A model generated the notes under the pieces. That model was not told the origin of the DNA and made no database searches. It worked only from the letters and a program-made list of their open reading frames with translations. Shown here in pieces: positions 15,319 to 23,675 of a stretch of 23,734 bases of DNA (within the stretch, counting starts at the first letter, position 1; each line of letters begins with the position of its first letter). Origin of the DNA: BMS3B sp964501105 (lineage in GTDB: Archaea > Hydrothermarchaeota > Hydrothermarchaeia > Hydrothermarchaeales > BMS3B); contig CAZCRG010000018.1 of the NCBI GenBank assembly GCA_964501105.1, positions 1 to 23,734 on the forward strand. Reading direction: 5' to 3'. The position numbers and the translations under genes are program-made.

Positions 15319-15642
15319 GTGAGTGAAGATGTGCTTACCCTCACTGATGAAAATTTTGAAAAAACAATAAATGAGAATTCCTTAATACTGGTAGATTTCT
15401 GGGCTGCCTGGTGTTTTCCCTGTAAGATGATAGCTCCGACTGTTGAGGAGCTGGCAAAGGAATATAAGGGAAAGGTAGTCTTTGGAAAGCTCAATGTTGA
15501 CGAGAACCCTAAAACTTCCATGCAGTTTGGAGTGACAAGTATTCCAACTCTGATTTTATTCAAAAATGGAGAGATTGCAGACAAGATAATTGGTGCAGTA
15601 CCAAAGGACTATCTTGAATCCAAAATAAAGGAGCATCTCTAA
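15319..15642 (+). CDS. Thioredoxin with CFPC active site
   Basis: This is a thiol-disulfide oxidoreductase of about 107 residues with a complete thioredoxin fold. The active site reads WAAWCFPCKMIAP, with Cys32 and Cys35, so Phe replaces the usual Gly of WCGPC. The cis-proline motif TSIPTLILFKNGE and the buried-Asp segment LILVDFWA are intact. GTG 15319 is preferred to GTG 15310 because GAGGTG lies about seven bases before it and overlaps the earlier codon. Its TAA overlaps the stop of the convergent methyltransferase gene by four bases. The Phe next to the nucleophilic Cys probably alters redox potential or partner choice. Confidence 0.92.
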   Translation: MSEDVLTLTDENFEKTINENSLILVDFWAAWCFPCKMIAPTVEELAKEYKGKVVFGKLNVDENPKTSMQFGVTSIPTLILFKNGEIADKIIGAVPKDYLESKIKEHL

Positions 15643-16532
15643 AGTTTTTTCATTTTAGCAATAAAAAATCCCTGGGTTGAATGTTCCCAGGGATAAAATC
15701 GTGAAGCCTTTTTTATTTCTTTTATTAACTCTCTACCGTAGGGTGATGTTAGAGCTTCACTGCCAGCCCTGACTTTTTCCAGTTTGATATTGTATTTTTT
15801 CAGTGTTTCATCAATAATAATCTCATTTTCTTCTGGGAGTAGGGAGCAGGTGGAGTAAACAAGAGTTCCGCCCTTTTTTAAGACTTTAATGGCAACTTCT
15901 ATTAGATTTCTCTGTATTCTATTGCAGTTAATTAAGTCTCTTCTTCCCTTTTTTAAAGCTTCAGCACTTTTATGGGCAGTGCCTGTGCCTGTGCAGGGGG
16001 CATCAAGAAGCACTTTGTCAAAGCTTATATTGATAGATTCAAATTCAGTAGCATCTCTATTCACAACAATAACATTTTCGCAGCCCATTCGCATTATATT
16101 TGATTTTAATCTTTTCAGCCTTCTTTTATTCACCTCCACTGCCACAACTACACCTTTATTCTGCATTAGCTGGCTCAGATAGGTGGTCTTTCCCCCTGGT
16201 GAGGCTGCCATGTCCAGGACAGTTTCTCCAGCTTTTGGGTTAAGTGCTTCACAGGCTGCCAGTGAAGCCGCGTCCTGAAGGAAGTAGTACCCGAGGAGGT
16301 ACTCTGGCGTAGCACCTAAAGGTACTGAAGAACTTTCCACAAAGTAGCCGTACTTAACCCAGGGAATTTTCTTTAGAACAACACCTCTGGCTTTAAGTCT
16401 TTTAACAAGCACTTCCTCCTTCACTCTGAGAGTGTTAACCCTCAGACATGCAGGAAGCTTCTGTGTAAGCTTTGAAATTTGCCTGGCTGTGAAGAGTTTC
16501 ATGTACCTTTCCTGAAGAAAGCTAGAAATCAT
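15639..16532 (-). CDS. NOL1/NOP2/Sun-family RNA m5C methyltransferase
   Basis: This is an S-adenosylmethionine-dependent RNA cytosine-5 methyltransferase of the archaeal Trm4/NSUN6-like group, acting on tRNA or rRNA. The 297-residue protein starts with the RNA-contact region ERY...LRVNTLRV, then has the SAM motif VLDMAASPGGKTTYLSQLM near residue 105, motif IV LDAPCTGTGT with Cys180, and the catalytic motif YSTCSLLPEENE with Cys229. There is no separate PUA domain. ATG 16532 lies just after a TATA-like stretch without a Shine-Dalgarno; ATG 16502 is the alternative. I keep the upstream start because the FLQERY segment resembles the start of homologues. The specific RNA target cannot be read from the sequence. 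Confidence 0.88.
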   Translation of the reverse strand: MISSFLQERYMKLFTARQISKLTQKLPACLRVNTLRVKEEVLVKRLKARGVVLKKIPWVKYGYFVESSSVPLGATPEYLLGYYFLQDAASLAACEALNPKAGETVLDMAASPGGKTTYLSQLMQNKGVVVAVEVNKRRLKRLKSNIMRMGCENVIVVNRDATEFESINISFDKVLLDAPCTGTGTAHKSAEALKKGRRDLINCNRIQRNLIEVAIKVLKKGGTLVYSTCSLLPEENEIIIDETLKKYNIKLEKVRAGSEALTSPYGRELIKEIKKASRFYPWEHSTQGFFIAKMKKL

Positions 16533-16557
16533 AAAAAATAATTTATCTCAGGAGGAT
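16531..16557. promoter_or_regulatory. Shared divergent promoter region
   Basis: The A/T-rich element ATAAAAAATAATTTAT at 16531-16546 sits between the methyltransferase gene (-) and the CYTH gene (+) and could hold TATA boxes for both. GGAGGA at 16551-16556 lies 13 bases before the ATG at 16570, unusually far for a Shine-Dalgarno. Confidence 0.4.
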
Positions 16558-16569
16558 AAGAAACTTAGC

Positions 16570-17097
16570 ATGCTTGAGGTAGAAATTAAGATTAAAGCTT
16601 ACAACCCTGAGGCTGTTAAAAAGAAGATAGCAGAACTTGGTGGTAAATTTCTCGCTCTTGAGAAGCAGGTTGATATATATTTTAACCATCCCGGCAGGGA
16701 CTTTGGGGAGACTGATGAAGCTTTAAGGCTGAGACAGGTTAACGGCAGAGTGGAGCTCACCTATAAGGGTAGAAAGATAGATAATATCACAAAAAGTAGA
16801 GAGGAGATCACAGTCGAGGTTGATGACCTGGAGCTGGCGAAGAATATACTTGTGAAACTGGGCTTCTCGCCAGTGAGAGAGGTTGTGAAGGAGAGAGAAG
16901 TCTACACTCTGGGAGATTATCTTGTTATGGTGGACAATGTGGAGAAACTGGGCACCTATGTGGAAATTGAAAAGAAAAGCGAGGGCTATACTGCAGAGGA
17001 GCTTTTGAAGTTTGTGGAATCTTTAAGCCTCAATCCCAAGGAGGTTGAGAGAAAATCCTATCTTGAGCTTCTGCTGGAGGCTGAAGATGATAGTTAG
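16570..17097 (+). CDS. CYTH-domain protein (class IV adenylate cyclase-like)
   Basis: This is a CYTH triphosphate-tunnel enzyme of 175 residues. It begins with the defining ExExK motif, EVEIKIK, at residues 3-9. The charged tunnel strands follow, including EALRLRQVNGRVELTYKGRK, KSREEITVEVDD and GTYVEIEKKSEG. Relatives include CyaB-type adenylate cyclases, thiamine triphosphatases and inorganic triphosphatases. Archaeal members are mostly uncharacterised, so triphosphatase activity is as likely as cyclase activity. It overlaps the beta-RFAP synthase gene by 11 bases and heads that operon. The start codon fits the family N-terminus. Confidence 0.88.
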   Translation: MLEVEIKIKAYNPEAVKKKIAELGGKFLALEKQVDIYFNHPGRDFGETDEALRLRQVNGRVELTYKGRKIDNITKSREEITVEVDDLELAKNILVKLGFSPVREVVKEREVYTLGDYLVMVDNVEKLGTYVEIEKKSEGYTAEELLKFVESLSLNPKEVERKSYLELLLEAEDDS

Positions 17098-18031
17098 AAC
17101 GCCTTCAAGGATACACATAACCCTCATTGACATGAACGGCTCTTTAGGTAGGGTTGATGGTGGTATTGGGGTTGCCCTCAAAGAGCCTTATATGGAAGTT
17201 GAGGTTGAGGAGGCAGAGGAATTAAAGGCTGAAGGGCAACTTAAAGATAAAGCCATGGCTGCAGCCAGAGCTTTTCTTAGCTATTATAAAATTAATGGTG
17301 GAGCAAGAATTAGAATAAAAAGGGCTTATCCTGAGCACGTAGGCCTGGGCTCTGGAACTCAGGTATCTCTTGCAGTGGCGAGGGCTCTTTCGGATATTTA
17401 TGGAGTTAAAGCAGATACAGAAGAGCTTGCTTATGCAGTGGGCAGGGGAGGAACCTCTGGTATAGGTACTGCAGCCTTTGAAAGGGGAGGCTTTATTCTT
17501 GATGGCGGCCACTCAACAAAAGAAAAGCCTTACTTTCTGCCCAGCAGAGCAAGTAGAGCCAGGCCTGCGCCTGTTATTCTGAGAAGAGATTTCCCGGACT
17601 GGAAGATTGCTTTAATTTTTCCGAGACAGGAGGTTAAAATCTCTGGCAAAACTGAAGTGAATATTTTTCAGGAGTTCTGCCCACTGCCTGTTAATCAGGT
17701 GGAGAGGCTTTCCAGAATAATTTTAATGCAGCTTCTGCCCTCTCTTGTGGAGGAGGACATAGAAAGCTTTGGCAGGGCGATAAATTCTATTCAGGAGGTG
17801 GGCTTTAAATCTATTGAAGTAAGCCTCCAGAACAGAGAGGTTCAAGAAGCCCTGAGAATAGCTCAGAAAGCAAGCTATGGTGCTGGTTTAAGTTCCTTTG
17901 GTCCTGTGATTTATTCTCTTGTGGAAGAAGAGGAAAAGCTTGTGGAGGCTCTTAAAGGCAGGGCCGAGAAGATTATTTTCACAGAAGCCAAGAACACAGG
18001 AGCTGAAGTTTATGAAGCTGGTGAGATTTGA
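17087..18031 (+). CDS. Beta-ribofuranosylaminobenzene 5'-phosphate synthase
   Basis: This enzyme joins 4-hydroxybenzoate or 4-aminobenzoate to PRPP with loss of CO2, the first committed step of tetrahydromethanopterin synthesis. ATG 17087 has GGAGG six bases upstream and gives 314 residues starting MIVRTPSRIHITLIDMNG. It is a GHMP-kinase-fold protein: the Gly-rich motif PEHVGLGSGTQVSLAVA is at 82-98, followed by GRGGTSGIGTAAFERGGFI at 119-137. KASYGAGLSSFGPVIY lies in the C-terminal part. The presence of H4MPT synthesis fits the neighbouring Wood-Ljungdahl genes. Its 3' end overlaps the next gene by about 20 bases. Confidence 0.93.
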   Translation: MIVRTPSRIHITLIDMNGSLGRVDGGIGVALKEPYMEVEVEEAEELKAEGQLKDKAMAAARAFLSYYKINGGARIRIKRAYPEHVGLGSGTQVSLAVARALSDIYGVKADTEELAYAVGRGGTSGIGTAAFERGGFILDGGHSTKEKPYFLPSRASRARPAPVILRRDFPDWKIALIFPRQEVKISGKTEVNIFQEFCPLPVNQVERLSRIILMQLLPSLVEEDIESFGRAINSIQEVGFKSIEVSLQNREVQEALRIAQKASYGAGLSSFGPVIYSLVEEEEKLVEALKGRAEKIIFTEAKNTGAEVYEAGEI

Positions 18032-18737
18032 GTACAGAGGTAAGGTTTTTCAGGGAGAACTTAATGGTGAAAAGGTTTTAACATCAGAGGAGGAGTTCTC
18101 TATAGGTGAAATTAAAATTTTAACTCCTTCTCAGCCTTCAAAAATTGTGTGCGTGGGCTTGAACTATTCGACCCATGCTGAAGAGCTCAATATGGAGATT
18201 CCCGGTGAACCTGTTATTTTTCTCAAGCCGCCCACAGCTACACTTGAGCACCTTGGCAATATTGTTTATCCTTCCATGTCAAAGAGAGTTGATTATGAGG
18301 CTGAGGTGGGTGTTGTAATGGGGAAAAAGGCGAAGAATATTGGTAAAGCTCAGGCTCTGGACTATATTCTTGGTTTCACCTGCTTCAATGATATTACAGC
18401 AAGAGACCTTCAGCAGAAGGATAAGCAGTGGACTCGTGCAAAAAGCTTTGATACCTTTGCTCCCTTTGGCCCTATTATAGAGACAGATGTGGAGGAGGAT
18501 GACCTGGAGGTTAAGCTTTACCTTAATGGGAAGCTCAGGCAGGAAGGCTCAACCTCTGAGCTGATTTTCTCCGTACCAGAGCTCATATCCTTCATTTCAA
18601 AGGTTATGACTCTCTTGCCTGGAGATGTTATAGCCACAGGCACGCCTCCAGGAGTTGGAGAGTTAAAACCTGGAGATAAAGTTGAGGTTGAAGTGTCAGA
18701 GGTGGGAAGGCTGGTTAATTATGTTGTTAAAACTTAG
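18012..18737 (+). CDS. Fumarylacetoacetate hydrolase-family protein
   Basis: This is a metal-dependent FAH-fold hydrolase or decarboxylase of 241 residues. Visible motifs are VGLNYSTHAEE near residue 48 with His56, FLKPPTA, the metal ligands in DYEAEVGVV (Glu96, Glu98) and FNDITARDLQ (Asp127), then AKSFDTFAPFGP, and ATGTPPGVG near the C-terminus. This resembles acylpyruvate hydrolase/oxaloacetate decarboxylase relatives, but substrate cannot be assigned. ATG 18012 is chosen, with GTG 18021 as alternative. It overlaps the beta-RFAP synthase gene, so a role near pterin metabolism is possible but unproven. Its TAG overlaps the stop of the convergent surface-protein gene by four bases. Confidence 0.9.
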   Translation: MKLVRFEYRGKVFQGELNGEKVLTSEEEFSIGEIKILTPSQPSKIVCVGLNYSTHAEELNMEIPGEPVIFLKPPTATLEHLGNIVYPSMSKRVDYEAEVGVVMGKKAKNIGKAQALDYILGFTCFNDITARDLQQKDKQWTRAKSFDTFAPFGPIIETDVEEDDLEVKLYLNGKLRQEGSTSELIFSVPELISFISKVMTLLPGDVIATGTPPGVGELKPGDKVEVEVSEVGRLVNYVVKT

Positions 18738-20713
18738 TTGTGGGTGTAGTCTATTCTGAAACAATCAATTTTTATACTCTTCTTTTTATCGTTTCCCCAG
18801 GAGGCTTGGGCATGTTCTTTTATTGAGAGTTCAACATAGGTATCTTTTGTACCGTCAATTGAGAACCAGGGTGTTGTGTAGGTAGTCCAGTGAGTATCAG
18901 AAGTTACAACCAGGTCCTTTGAGTAGCTTGCACCGCCTGAGAAGCTTATATGAAGTGTGACCTGGTTTCCAGGGTCATTTTTATCTCTCTTATACCTTAT
19001 TTTTAATCTTGCCTCACAGGCATTGTTGTTTATCTTTGAGTCTTTCCATCTTCCATTTACAATCTTATAATTCCTCTTACCACCTTTATAATGCCTCTTA
19101 CCACCTTTCCATTTCTCTTCAATATTAATCCCATCATCTTTGTCATTACATTTATTTTTGCCTGTCTTGTCATCTTTATCTCCTTTTTCATTTTCAATCC
19201 AGGTCTTATCTGGAAATGTATCATTTTTAGAATTTGAGCATAAGCCACCACCAGGACAGGAATCTGTTGTTACTATGGAGATATTTTTTGGAATTGGTGG
19301 AGAATTATCAGGATCTGTTATTTGAGTTGTAATAATATAGGGGGTATTGCAGGTTAGACCTGAGAAAGTGTAGCTAAAAACTCCAGAGCCTTTTGTCATT
19401 GACTTTGGTGCACCTGTATCTTTCTTTACTGTGGCTGAGTTGTCATTGTCGCAGTCACCAGAGTAGGGTGCTCTTATGGTTATAGATGTTTCTGTTGTAT
19501 TGAAGACTATTGTACCCGGTGTTGTCTCATCTGTAGAGACAGTAATTGTATAGTAGCCTGGAGAGCCTGATGGATATTTTGTGGTATTTGTACCGTCATT
19601 TGCAGTAAGGTAGTAGTAGGTTGTTGTGGTGTAGCTCAGATTTACAGAGTCAGAATAGGTGCTACCACAGCTATCTATATAAATACTTCCATTTTTGTAG
19701 CTGGGTGAAGAGAAACTGGGATCTGTGGAATAAACAATTGCCCAGTTTACTGTATCTCCTTTATCTGGATCTGAGATGGTAAAGGATATGTTCTGGGTTC
19801 CAGAGCCACAGGAAGTTTTGTCCCCTGGACTTAAGCTTATAATTTCAGGTGCAGTATTTGATGAGCCACAATCTTTTACTATTATATTCGAAACATCTCC
19901 ACCACCCGTAGCACCATAAATATCTGTCACTGAGGCTACAAGTTTGTAGGTATCGGCATAGTCGGGATACCAGGTTGCAGTATAAGTGCCATCACCATCA
20001 TTATCGGTTAAAGTTAATGTGCCATTTTCTTCATCACTTGAATTATAGACAGTAATTGTTACTGTGGCATCTCCATCTACTCTTGGTGTGTTGCAATTGT
20101 CAATTACAGTAATATTTATAGTGATTGGTGAAGTGCAGGAGCCACTTACAAGACAATAAGTTGAACCAGAAGAAGGTGAGTTGAAGTTTGCTGTGACTGC
20201 TATGGGGTTACATTCAGTTTTTAAGGGATTTCCACAGCTATCGTCAAGATAGTAAGGACCCAGTTCAAAGGTATAGTTTATATCGCCATTAACAGTTGCG
20301 ATAGTTACATCTATCCCTCCACCACTCGATGAGTTGATTATTACAGTACTGTTACCTTTATCATAGGTAACATCGAAGTTTTCATTCACATCTATATTAA
20401 GGCCCATATATCCAGAGTAGTTATTTTCAACAAAGGGAATCCATATATTCTTCAGATTTTCAGCCACTTCACTGGCATTGACTTCTCCTGAGTTGAGTGA
20501 ACTCACATAGATGTAGTTACAGGCAGCTCTTCTGAAACTACTCTCCAGATCCTTTGAAGAGTAGAATACTTTGTCAGATTTTATGTTGAGTGCAGTGGTT
20601 GTGTCAGCAGTTTTCATCATCTGTATAAGTGAGGCTGCAAGTATAATTGCAGGAATTACAAGAAGAAAGGTCATTCCACTCATTATGAAGGCTCTATTAT
20701 TTATTTTTCCCAT
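18734..20713 (-). CDS. Cysteine-rich surface protein with pilin-like N-terminus
   Basis: This is a 659-residue exported protein, third of the surface operon. The N-terminus NNRAFIMSGMTFLLVIPAII leads into one hydrophobic helix (about residues 10-32), resembling archaeal pilin-like proteins. The ectodomain has two or three Ig/fibronectin-like segments, a DNDGDGTYTATWYP calcium-loop-like motif and many N-glycosylation sequons. Many Cys lie in pairs, suggesting disulfides. A highly charged linker near residue 500-555 contains the seven-residue repeat KGGKRHY/KGGKRNY. The C-terminal segment VTLHISFSGGASYS...HWTTYTTPWF looks like a jelly-roll, possibly sugar-binding. ATG 20713 overlaps the upstream gene by 13 bases. 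No family name can be given. Confidence 0.82.
   Translation of the reverse strand: MGKINNRAFIMSGMTFLLVIPAIILAASLIQMMKTADTTTALNIKSDKVFYSSKDLESSFRRAACNYIYVSSLNSGEVNASEVAENLKNIWIPFVENNYSGYMGLNIDVNENFDVTYDKGNSTVIINSSSGGGIDVTIATVNGDINYTFELGPYYLDDSCGNPLKTECNPIAVTANFNSPSSGSTYCLVSGSCTSPITINITVIDNCNTPRVDGDATVTITVYNSSDEENGTLTLTDNDGDGTYTATWYPDYADTYKLVASVTDIYGATGGGDVSNIIVKDCGSSNTAPEIISLSPGDKTSCGSGTQNISFTISDPDKGDTVNWAIVYSTDPSFSSPSYKNGSIYIDSCGSTYSDSVNLSYTTTTYYYLTANDGTNTTKYPSGSPGYYTITVSTDETTPGTIVFNTTETSITIRAPYSGDCDNDNSATVKKDTGAPKSMTKGSGVFSYTFSGLTCNTPYIITTQITDPDNSPPIPKNISIVTTDSCPGGGLCSNSKNDTFPDKTWIENEKGDKDDKTGKNKCNDKDDGINIEEKWKGGKRHYKGGKRNYKIVNGRWKDSKINNNACEARLKIRYKRDKNDPGNQVTLHISFSGGASYSKDLVVTSDTHWTTYTTPWFSIDGTKDTYVELSIKEHAQASWGNDKKKSIKIDCFRIDYTHN
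19066..19107. repeat. 21-base tandem repeat, two copies
   Basis: Two adjacent 21-base units (19066-19086 and 19087-19107) differ at a single base, T at 19072 against G at 19093. They encode the duplicated peptide KGGKRHY/KGGKRNY in the charged linker of the surface protein and look like a recent in-frame duplication. Confidence 0.8.
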
Positions 20714-21534
20714 AAGCTCAGCCTCACAATAAATCTCCTCATTCTATATATATTCTGAATTGTAACATCAGTTTCTTCTATCTCCAGTGGTGTATATACA
20801 ACATAGAAATCCATGACCTTTGTGGGTGTTCCGACAGGCCTTATATATACATAGTAGGTGTTTCCACTTGTCATTGTTGTGCCTGTATAGGTACTTCCTT
20901 CACTCAGTAACATCCTCTTGAAGTTGGTGGAGGGTAACATAAAGTTTGTACTTATTTTGCCACTCAGACTGCTACTGCAGTTCTGCCTTTCAGTTGTTAT
21001 GAGGTAGTTTACGGGCATATTTTCTTTTTTATAGCCCAGGAGATAGTAGTTGAATCTTCTTGGAAGGTAGGTAAAACTTAATTCCCAGATTTTCTGACCT
21101 GAAAGTTCACAGAAGGCAGCAGTGGCAGAACTGCCATTGTGAGAGATTGCAAAAGCATAGTCTTCAACGTGTACAGGTGAGAATGTAGCAGTTTTGTGGG
21201 CAGTATAAACATTTTTTGCATCTTCTAAATTACCTCTACTGAAGTTTGCCACGACTCCACCTCTTGTTGTGTATATGGTGTAGCTGTAGTTGTATTTATC
21301 TGGAATAAGATTATCTATGAGTGATTTCAGCCTTACAGTGTCATAGGTGTTTATGTCACCTGTAATTCTGAGAGATTCTAATATATCACTGGCAATTTTT
21401 ACACTTTCTACAGATTTGTAGTAGTTTGAAGCACTTTCCTGGGTTGAGATAACTGTAACTGAACTTACAACAATAAAAACAGGTACGAGGGCAAGTATTG
21501 CGTCCATTGTAAATATAAAAGCTTTATTGTTCAT
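20701..21534 (-). CDS. Pilin-like surface protein, middle gene of surface operon
   Basis: This 277-residue exported protein opens NNKAFIFTMDAILALVPVFI, a pattern repeated in all three genes of the operon and common in archaeal pilin-like proteins. A canonical class III cleavage site is not obvious. After the hydrophobic helix (about 10-30) comes a segment with SDILESLRITGDINTYDTV, then a beta-rich domain. ATG 21534 is chosen over upstream alternatives because it forms an ATGA overlap with the preceding stop and has GGTGAT six bases before it. Only two Cys are seen. Function is unknown; it may be a minor subunit of a surface filament or an anchor for its neighbours. Confidence 0.82.
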   Translation of the reverse strand: MNNKAFIFTMDAILALVPVFIVVSSVTVISTQESASNYYKSVESVKIASDILESLRITGDINTYDTVRLKSLIDNLIPDKYNYSYTIYTTRGGVVANFSRGNLEDAKNVYTAHKTATFSPVHVEDYAFAISHNGSSATAAFCELSGQKIWELSFTYLPRRFNYYLLGYKKENMPVNYLITTERQNCSSSLSGKISTNFMLPSTNFKRMLLSEGSTYTGTTMTSGNTYYVYIRPVGTPTKVMDFYVVYTPLEIEETDVTIQNIYRMRRFIVRLSLWEK

Positions 21535-23558
21535 TTCCATATCACCAGGGTGAGTTTTGTGGTAACTCTCGAACGAACTTCTATTGTGAAATATCCCCCG
21601 GAGGGTGCACCACACACACTTCCATCCCATTCTCCACGTCTCTGGATATGGGTTTCGTCCATAAAGTATTCTCCCTGATGGAAAGTGGGCCAGCCATCTC
21701 CATAACCAGTTACATCAAAGGCGTAGAGATGACCGCTATCACTACCAACAACAATTTCCATGTCTCCATCTCCATTTAAATCACCAATGGCAGGGCTTGA
21801 AATCACTCCACCCTCTGTACCCTGACTCCAGAGTAATGACCCATCTTCTGCATTTAATGCAATAACAAAAGTTGAGCTACTGCTGGGACAACTTGTTTTA
21901 CAGTCTTTGCCTGTTCCAAGGACAACTTCAAGTTTACAGTCATCATCTATATCAGCAATGGCAGGAGAGGATTCAATATCTTTATCATCTTTATCAGATT
22001 CTATGGCACTTATATCATAGGTCCAGAAAGTAGAGCAGTTGTTGTAGAAGGCTCTTACCACTCCGTCATTCCCTCCAACAACTATTTCAAGGTTTCCATC
22101 ATTACTGCCATCCAGGTCTGCTATGGCAGGGGATGATTTGTCATTTGATGAGGAAACACTGCATCTCAGTGAGCCATTATAATCAAAGATGTATAGATTT
22201 TTTTTGTCATTTGCAATAACCTCTATATTTCCATCTCCATCTATATCAGCAGCAGCAGGAGAGGAATGAAAATGCTGCCCTGTGGCACCATACTTCCAGT
22301 AAACACTTCCATCTTTTGCATGAAAAGCCCAGATATACTCATCACAGGTATCTGCAATAATTTCCATTCCATTGGAGGTGTCGCCATCAAGTTCAGCAGC
22401 CACCTGCCCGCCCTTGTGTCTTGAGGTATCTGAGCAGGTGATACCCAGTTCACCATAGCAGTAGGAAGGATAGGCTGATCCAGAGCAGGTACAGGAGGAA
22501 AAGGTATGTTCAATACTTCCATTGGCACCATTTATAATATATATGCTTTTGTCACCTGGCATTGCACCAATAATAACTTCCACTTCGCCATCATAGTCAA
22601 CATCAGCCACAAGGGGTGCATTCCAGCTACTATCTCCCATCTGGACACTCCACATCTTACTCCCATTTGAATCTACAGCAGTAATATTGCCTGGTGTTGA
22701 ACAGGTGTTCTCTCCAGGGCACTCAGCCTGCCCTATTAAAACTTCAAGTCCACAGTCACCATCTAAATCAACAAGAGCAGGAGAGCTTGTATAGGCTTTG
22801 CCTGAAGGATAGAACCAGAGTTCAGTTCCATCTCCTTCAAAAGCGGCAACACCTCCCTGGGCTGTGCTATTACCTACCTGCCCATTCATGCCCACAACAA
22901 CTTCATTCTCACCATCACAATCAATATCTCCTATGGAAGGTGAGGACTGAACTATGTCATTGCCAGAATAATTCCATATAAACTCTGAAGTCTCAAGGGT
23001 CTTTGTTATTGCCCTTACCACTCTTGTGGCAGTAAAAACATTGTCAGCCTTTTTTAGCATCTGGTTGATTATTGCCGAGTCGTTGGTTGCTATCCAGTCA
23101 CTCCCATTTTTGTACCACATTACTGTGAAATTTAGCTCTGAGTCAGTTGAATTTGAGATTATAAGTAAATTTCTATCTCCAGTGAGTTTTCTCAGTGCAT
23201 TTATTAAATTCTGGTTTGATCTATTAAGATTTAAAGCCATGAGCTTATATCTATCGAGGGCATTGCTGTAGGTTCTTACGTCTCTGTAGGTGTCAATGTA
23301 GGTGTGTTGAGCAAGCCCTATAGAACTCAACTCAGGTATGTAAGTGTAGTTCCAGTCTGAGGGGTCACCTGGAGTTTTTATAAGGGTGTCAATTGCTGAA
23401 AGTGCTACCTGCTCATTTCCAACAAGATGTGAAAATAAAGAGATTTGAGAACTTAAGCCAGAGATGGCACTGGCAGATACACCTATTGCAATAGTTAATG
23501 GGATAAGAGCTAACATCAGGTCAAGAGTAAATAGCTGGGATTTATTTGCCTGTGCCAA
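21531..23558 (-). CDS. FG-GAP/VCBS beta-propeller surface protein with pilin-like N-terminus
   Basis: This 675-residue exported protein is the first gene of the surface operon. Residues 5-35 (KSQLFTLDLMLALIPLTIAI onward) form the pilin-like helix. Residues 45-190 hold an archaeal pilin-associated region with the LIKTPGDPSDWN motif. Eight FG-GAP-type repeats follow at about 205, 258, 314, 384, 432, 475, 530 and 588, each with an Asp-rich calcium loop such as DIDGDGNIEV or DLNGDGDMEIVVG. They should fold as a calcium-stabilised beta-propeller used for adhesion or protein binding. DGWPTFHQGEYFMD caps the last blade. The start is TTG 23558, preceded by AGGTG at good spacing. Several Cys pairs suggest disulfides. 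Confidence 0.88.
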   Translation of the reverse strand: MAQANKSQLFTLDLMLALIPLTIAIGVSASAISGLSSQISLFSHLVGNEQVALSAIDTLIKTPGDPSDWNYTYIPELSSIGLAQHTYIDTYRDVRTYSNALDRYKLMALNLNRSNQNLINALRKLTGDRNLLIISNSTDSELNFTVMWYKNGSDWIATNDSAIINQMLKKADNVFTATRVVRAITKTLETSEFIWNYSGNDIVQSSPSIGDIDCDGENEVVVGMNGQVGNSTAQGGVAAFEGDGTELWFYPSGKAYTSSPALVDLDGDCGLEVLIGQAECPGENTCSTPGNITAVDSNGSKMWSVQMGDSSWNAPLVADVDYDGEVEVIIGAMPGDKSIYIINGANGSIEHTFSSCTCSGSAYPSYCYGELGITCSDTSRHKGGQVAAELDGDTSNGMEIIADTCDEYIWAFHAKDGSVYWKYGATGQHFHSSPAAADIDGDGNIEVIANDKKNLYIFDYNGSLRCSVSSSNDKSSPAIADLDGSNDGNLEIVVGGNDGVVRAFYNNCSTFWTYDISAIESDKDDKDIESSPAIADIDDDCKLEVVLGTGKDCKTSCPSSSSTFVIALNAEDGSLLWSQGTEGGVISSPAIGDLNGDGDMEIVVGSDSGHLYAFDVTGYGDGWPTFHQGEYFMDETHIQRRGEWDGSVCGAPSGGYFTIEVRSRVTTKLTLVIWK

Positions 23559-23596
23559 TGTTGTTCACCTACTTATATAAAAAATATTTAACGTGT

Positions 23597-23607
23597 GATA
23601 TAAAGCT
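23597..23607 (-). promoter_or_regulatory. TATA box of the surface operon
   Basis: On the minus strand GCTTTATATCA predicts a start near 23576, just before the Shine-Dalgarno AGGTG that precedes the TTG start at 23558. A second AT-rich stretch (TTTTTTATATAAG) closer to the gene would place the start downstream of that Shine-Dalgarno, so it is less likely. Confidence 0.4.
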
Positions 23608-23675
23608 TATCTCCGAAAGGTTTAAATTAAAAAATGCTTTTACTCTTACCACCAGTTGAAAAAGAAGGTGTAGAA

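Noticed and set aside
21531..23558. FG-GAP repeats considered as a DNA-level tandem array
   Set aside because: The eight repeats are similar only at protein level (Asp-rich loops); the DNA units differ in length and sequence, so they are old domain repeats.
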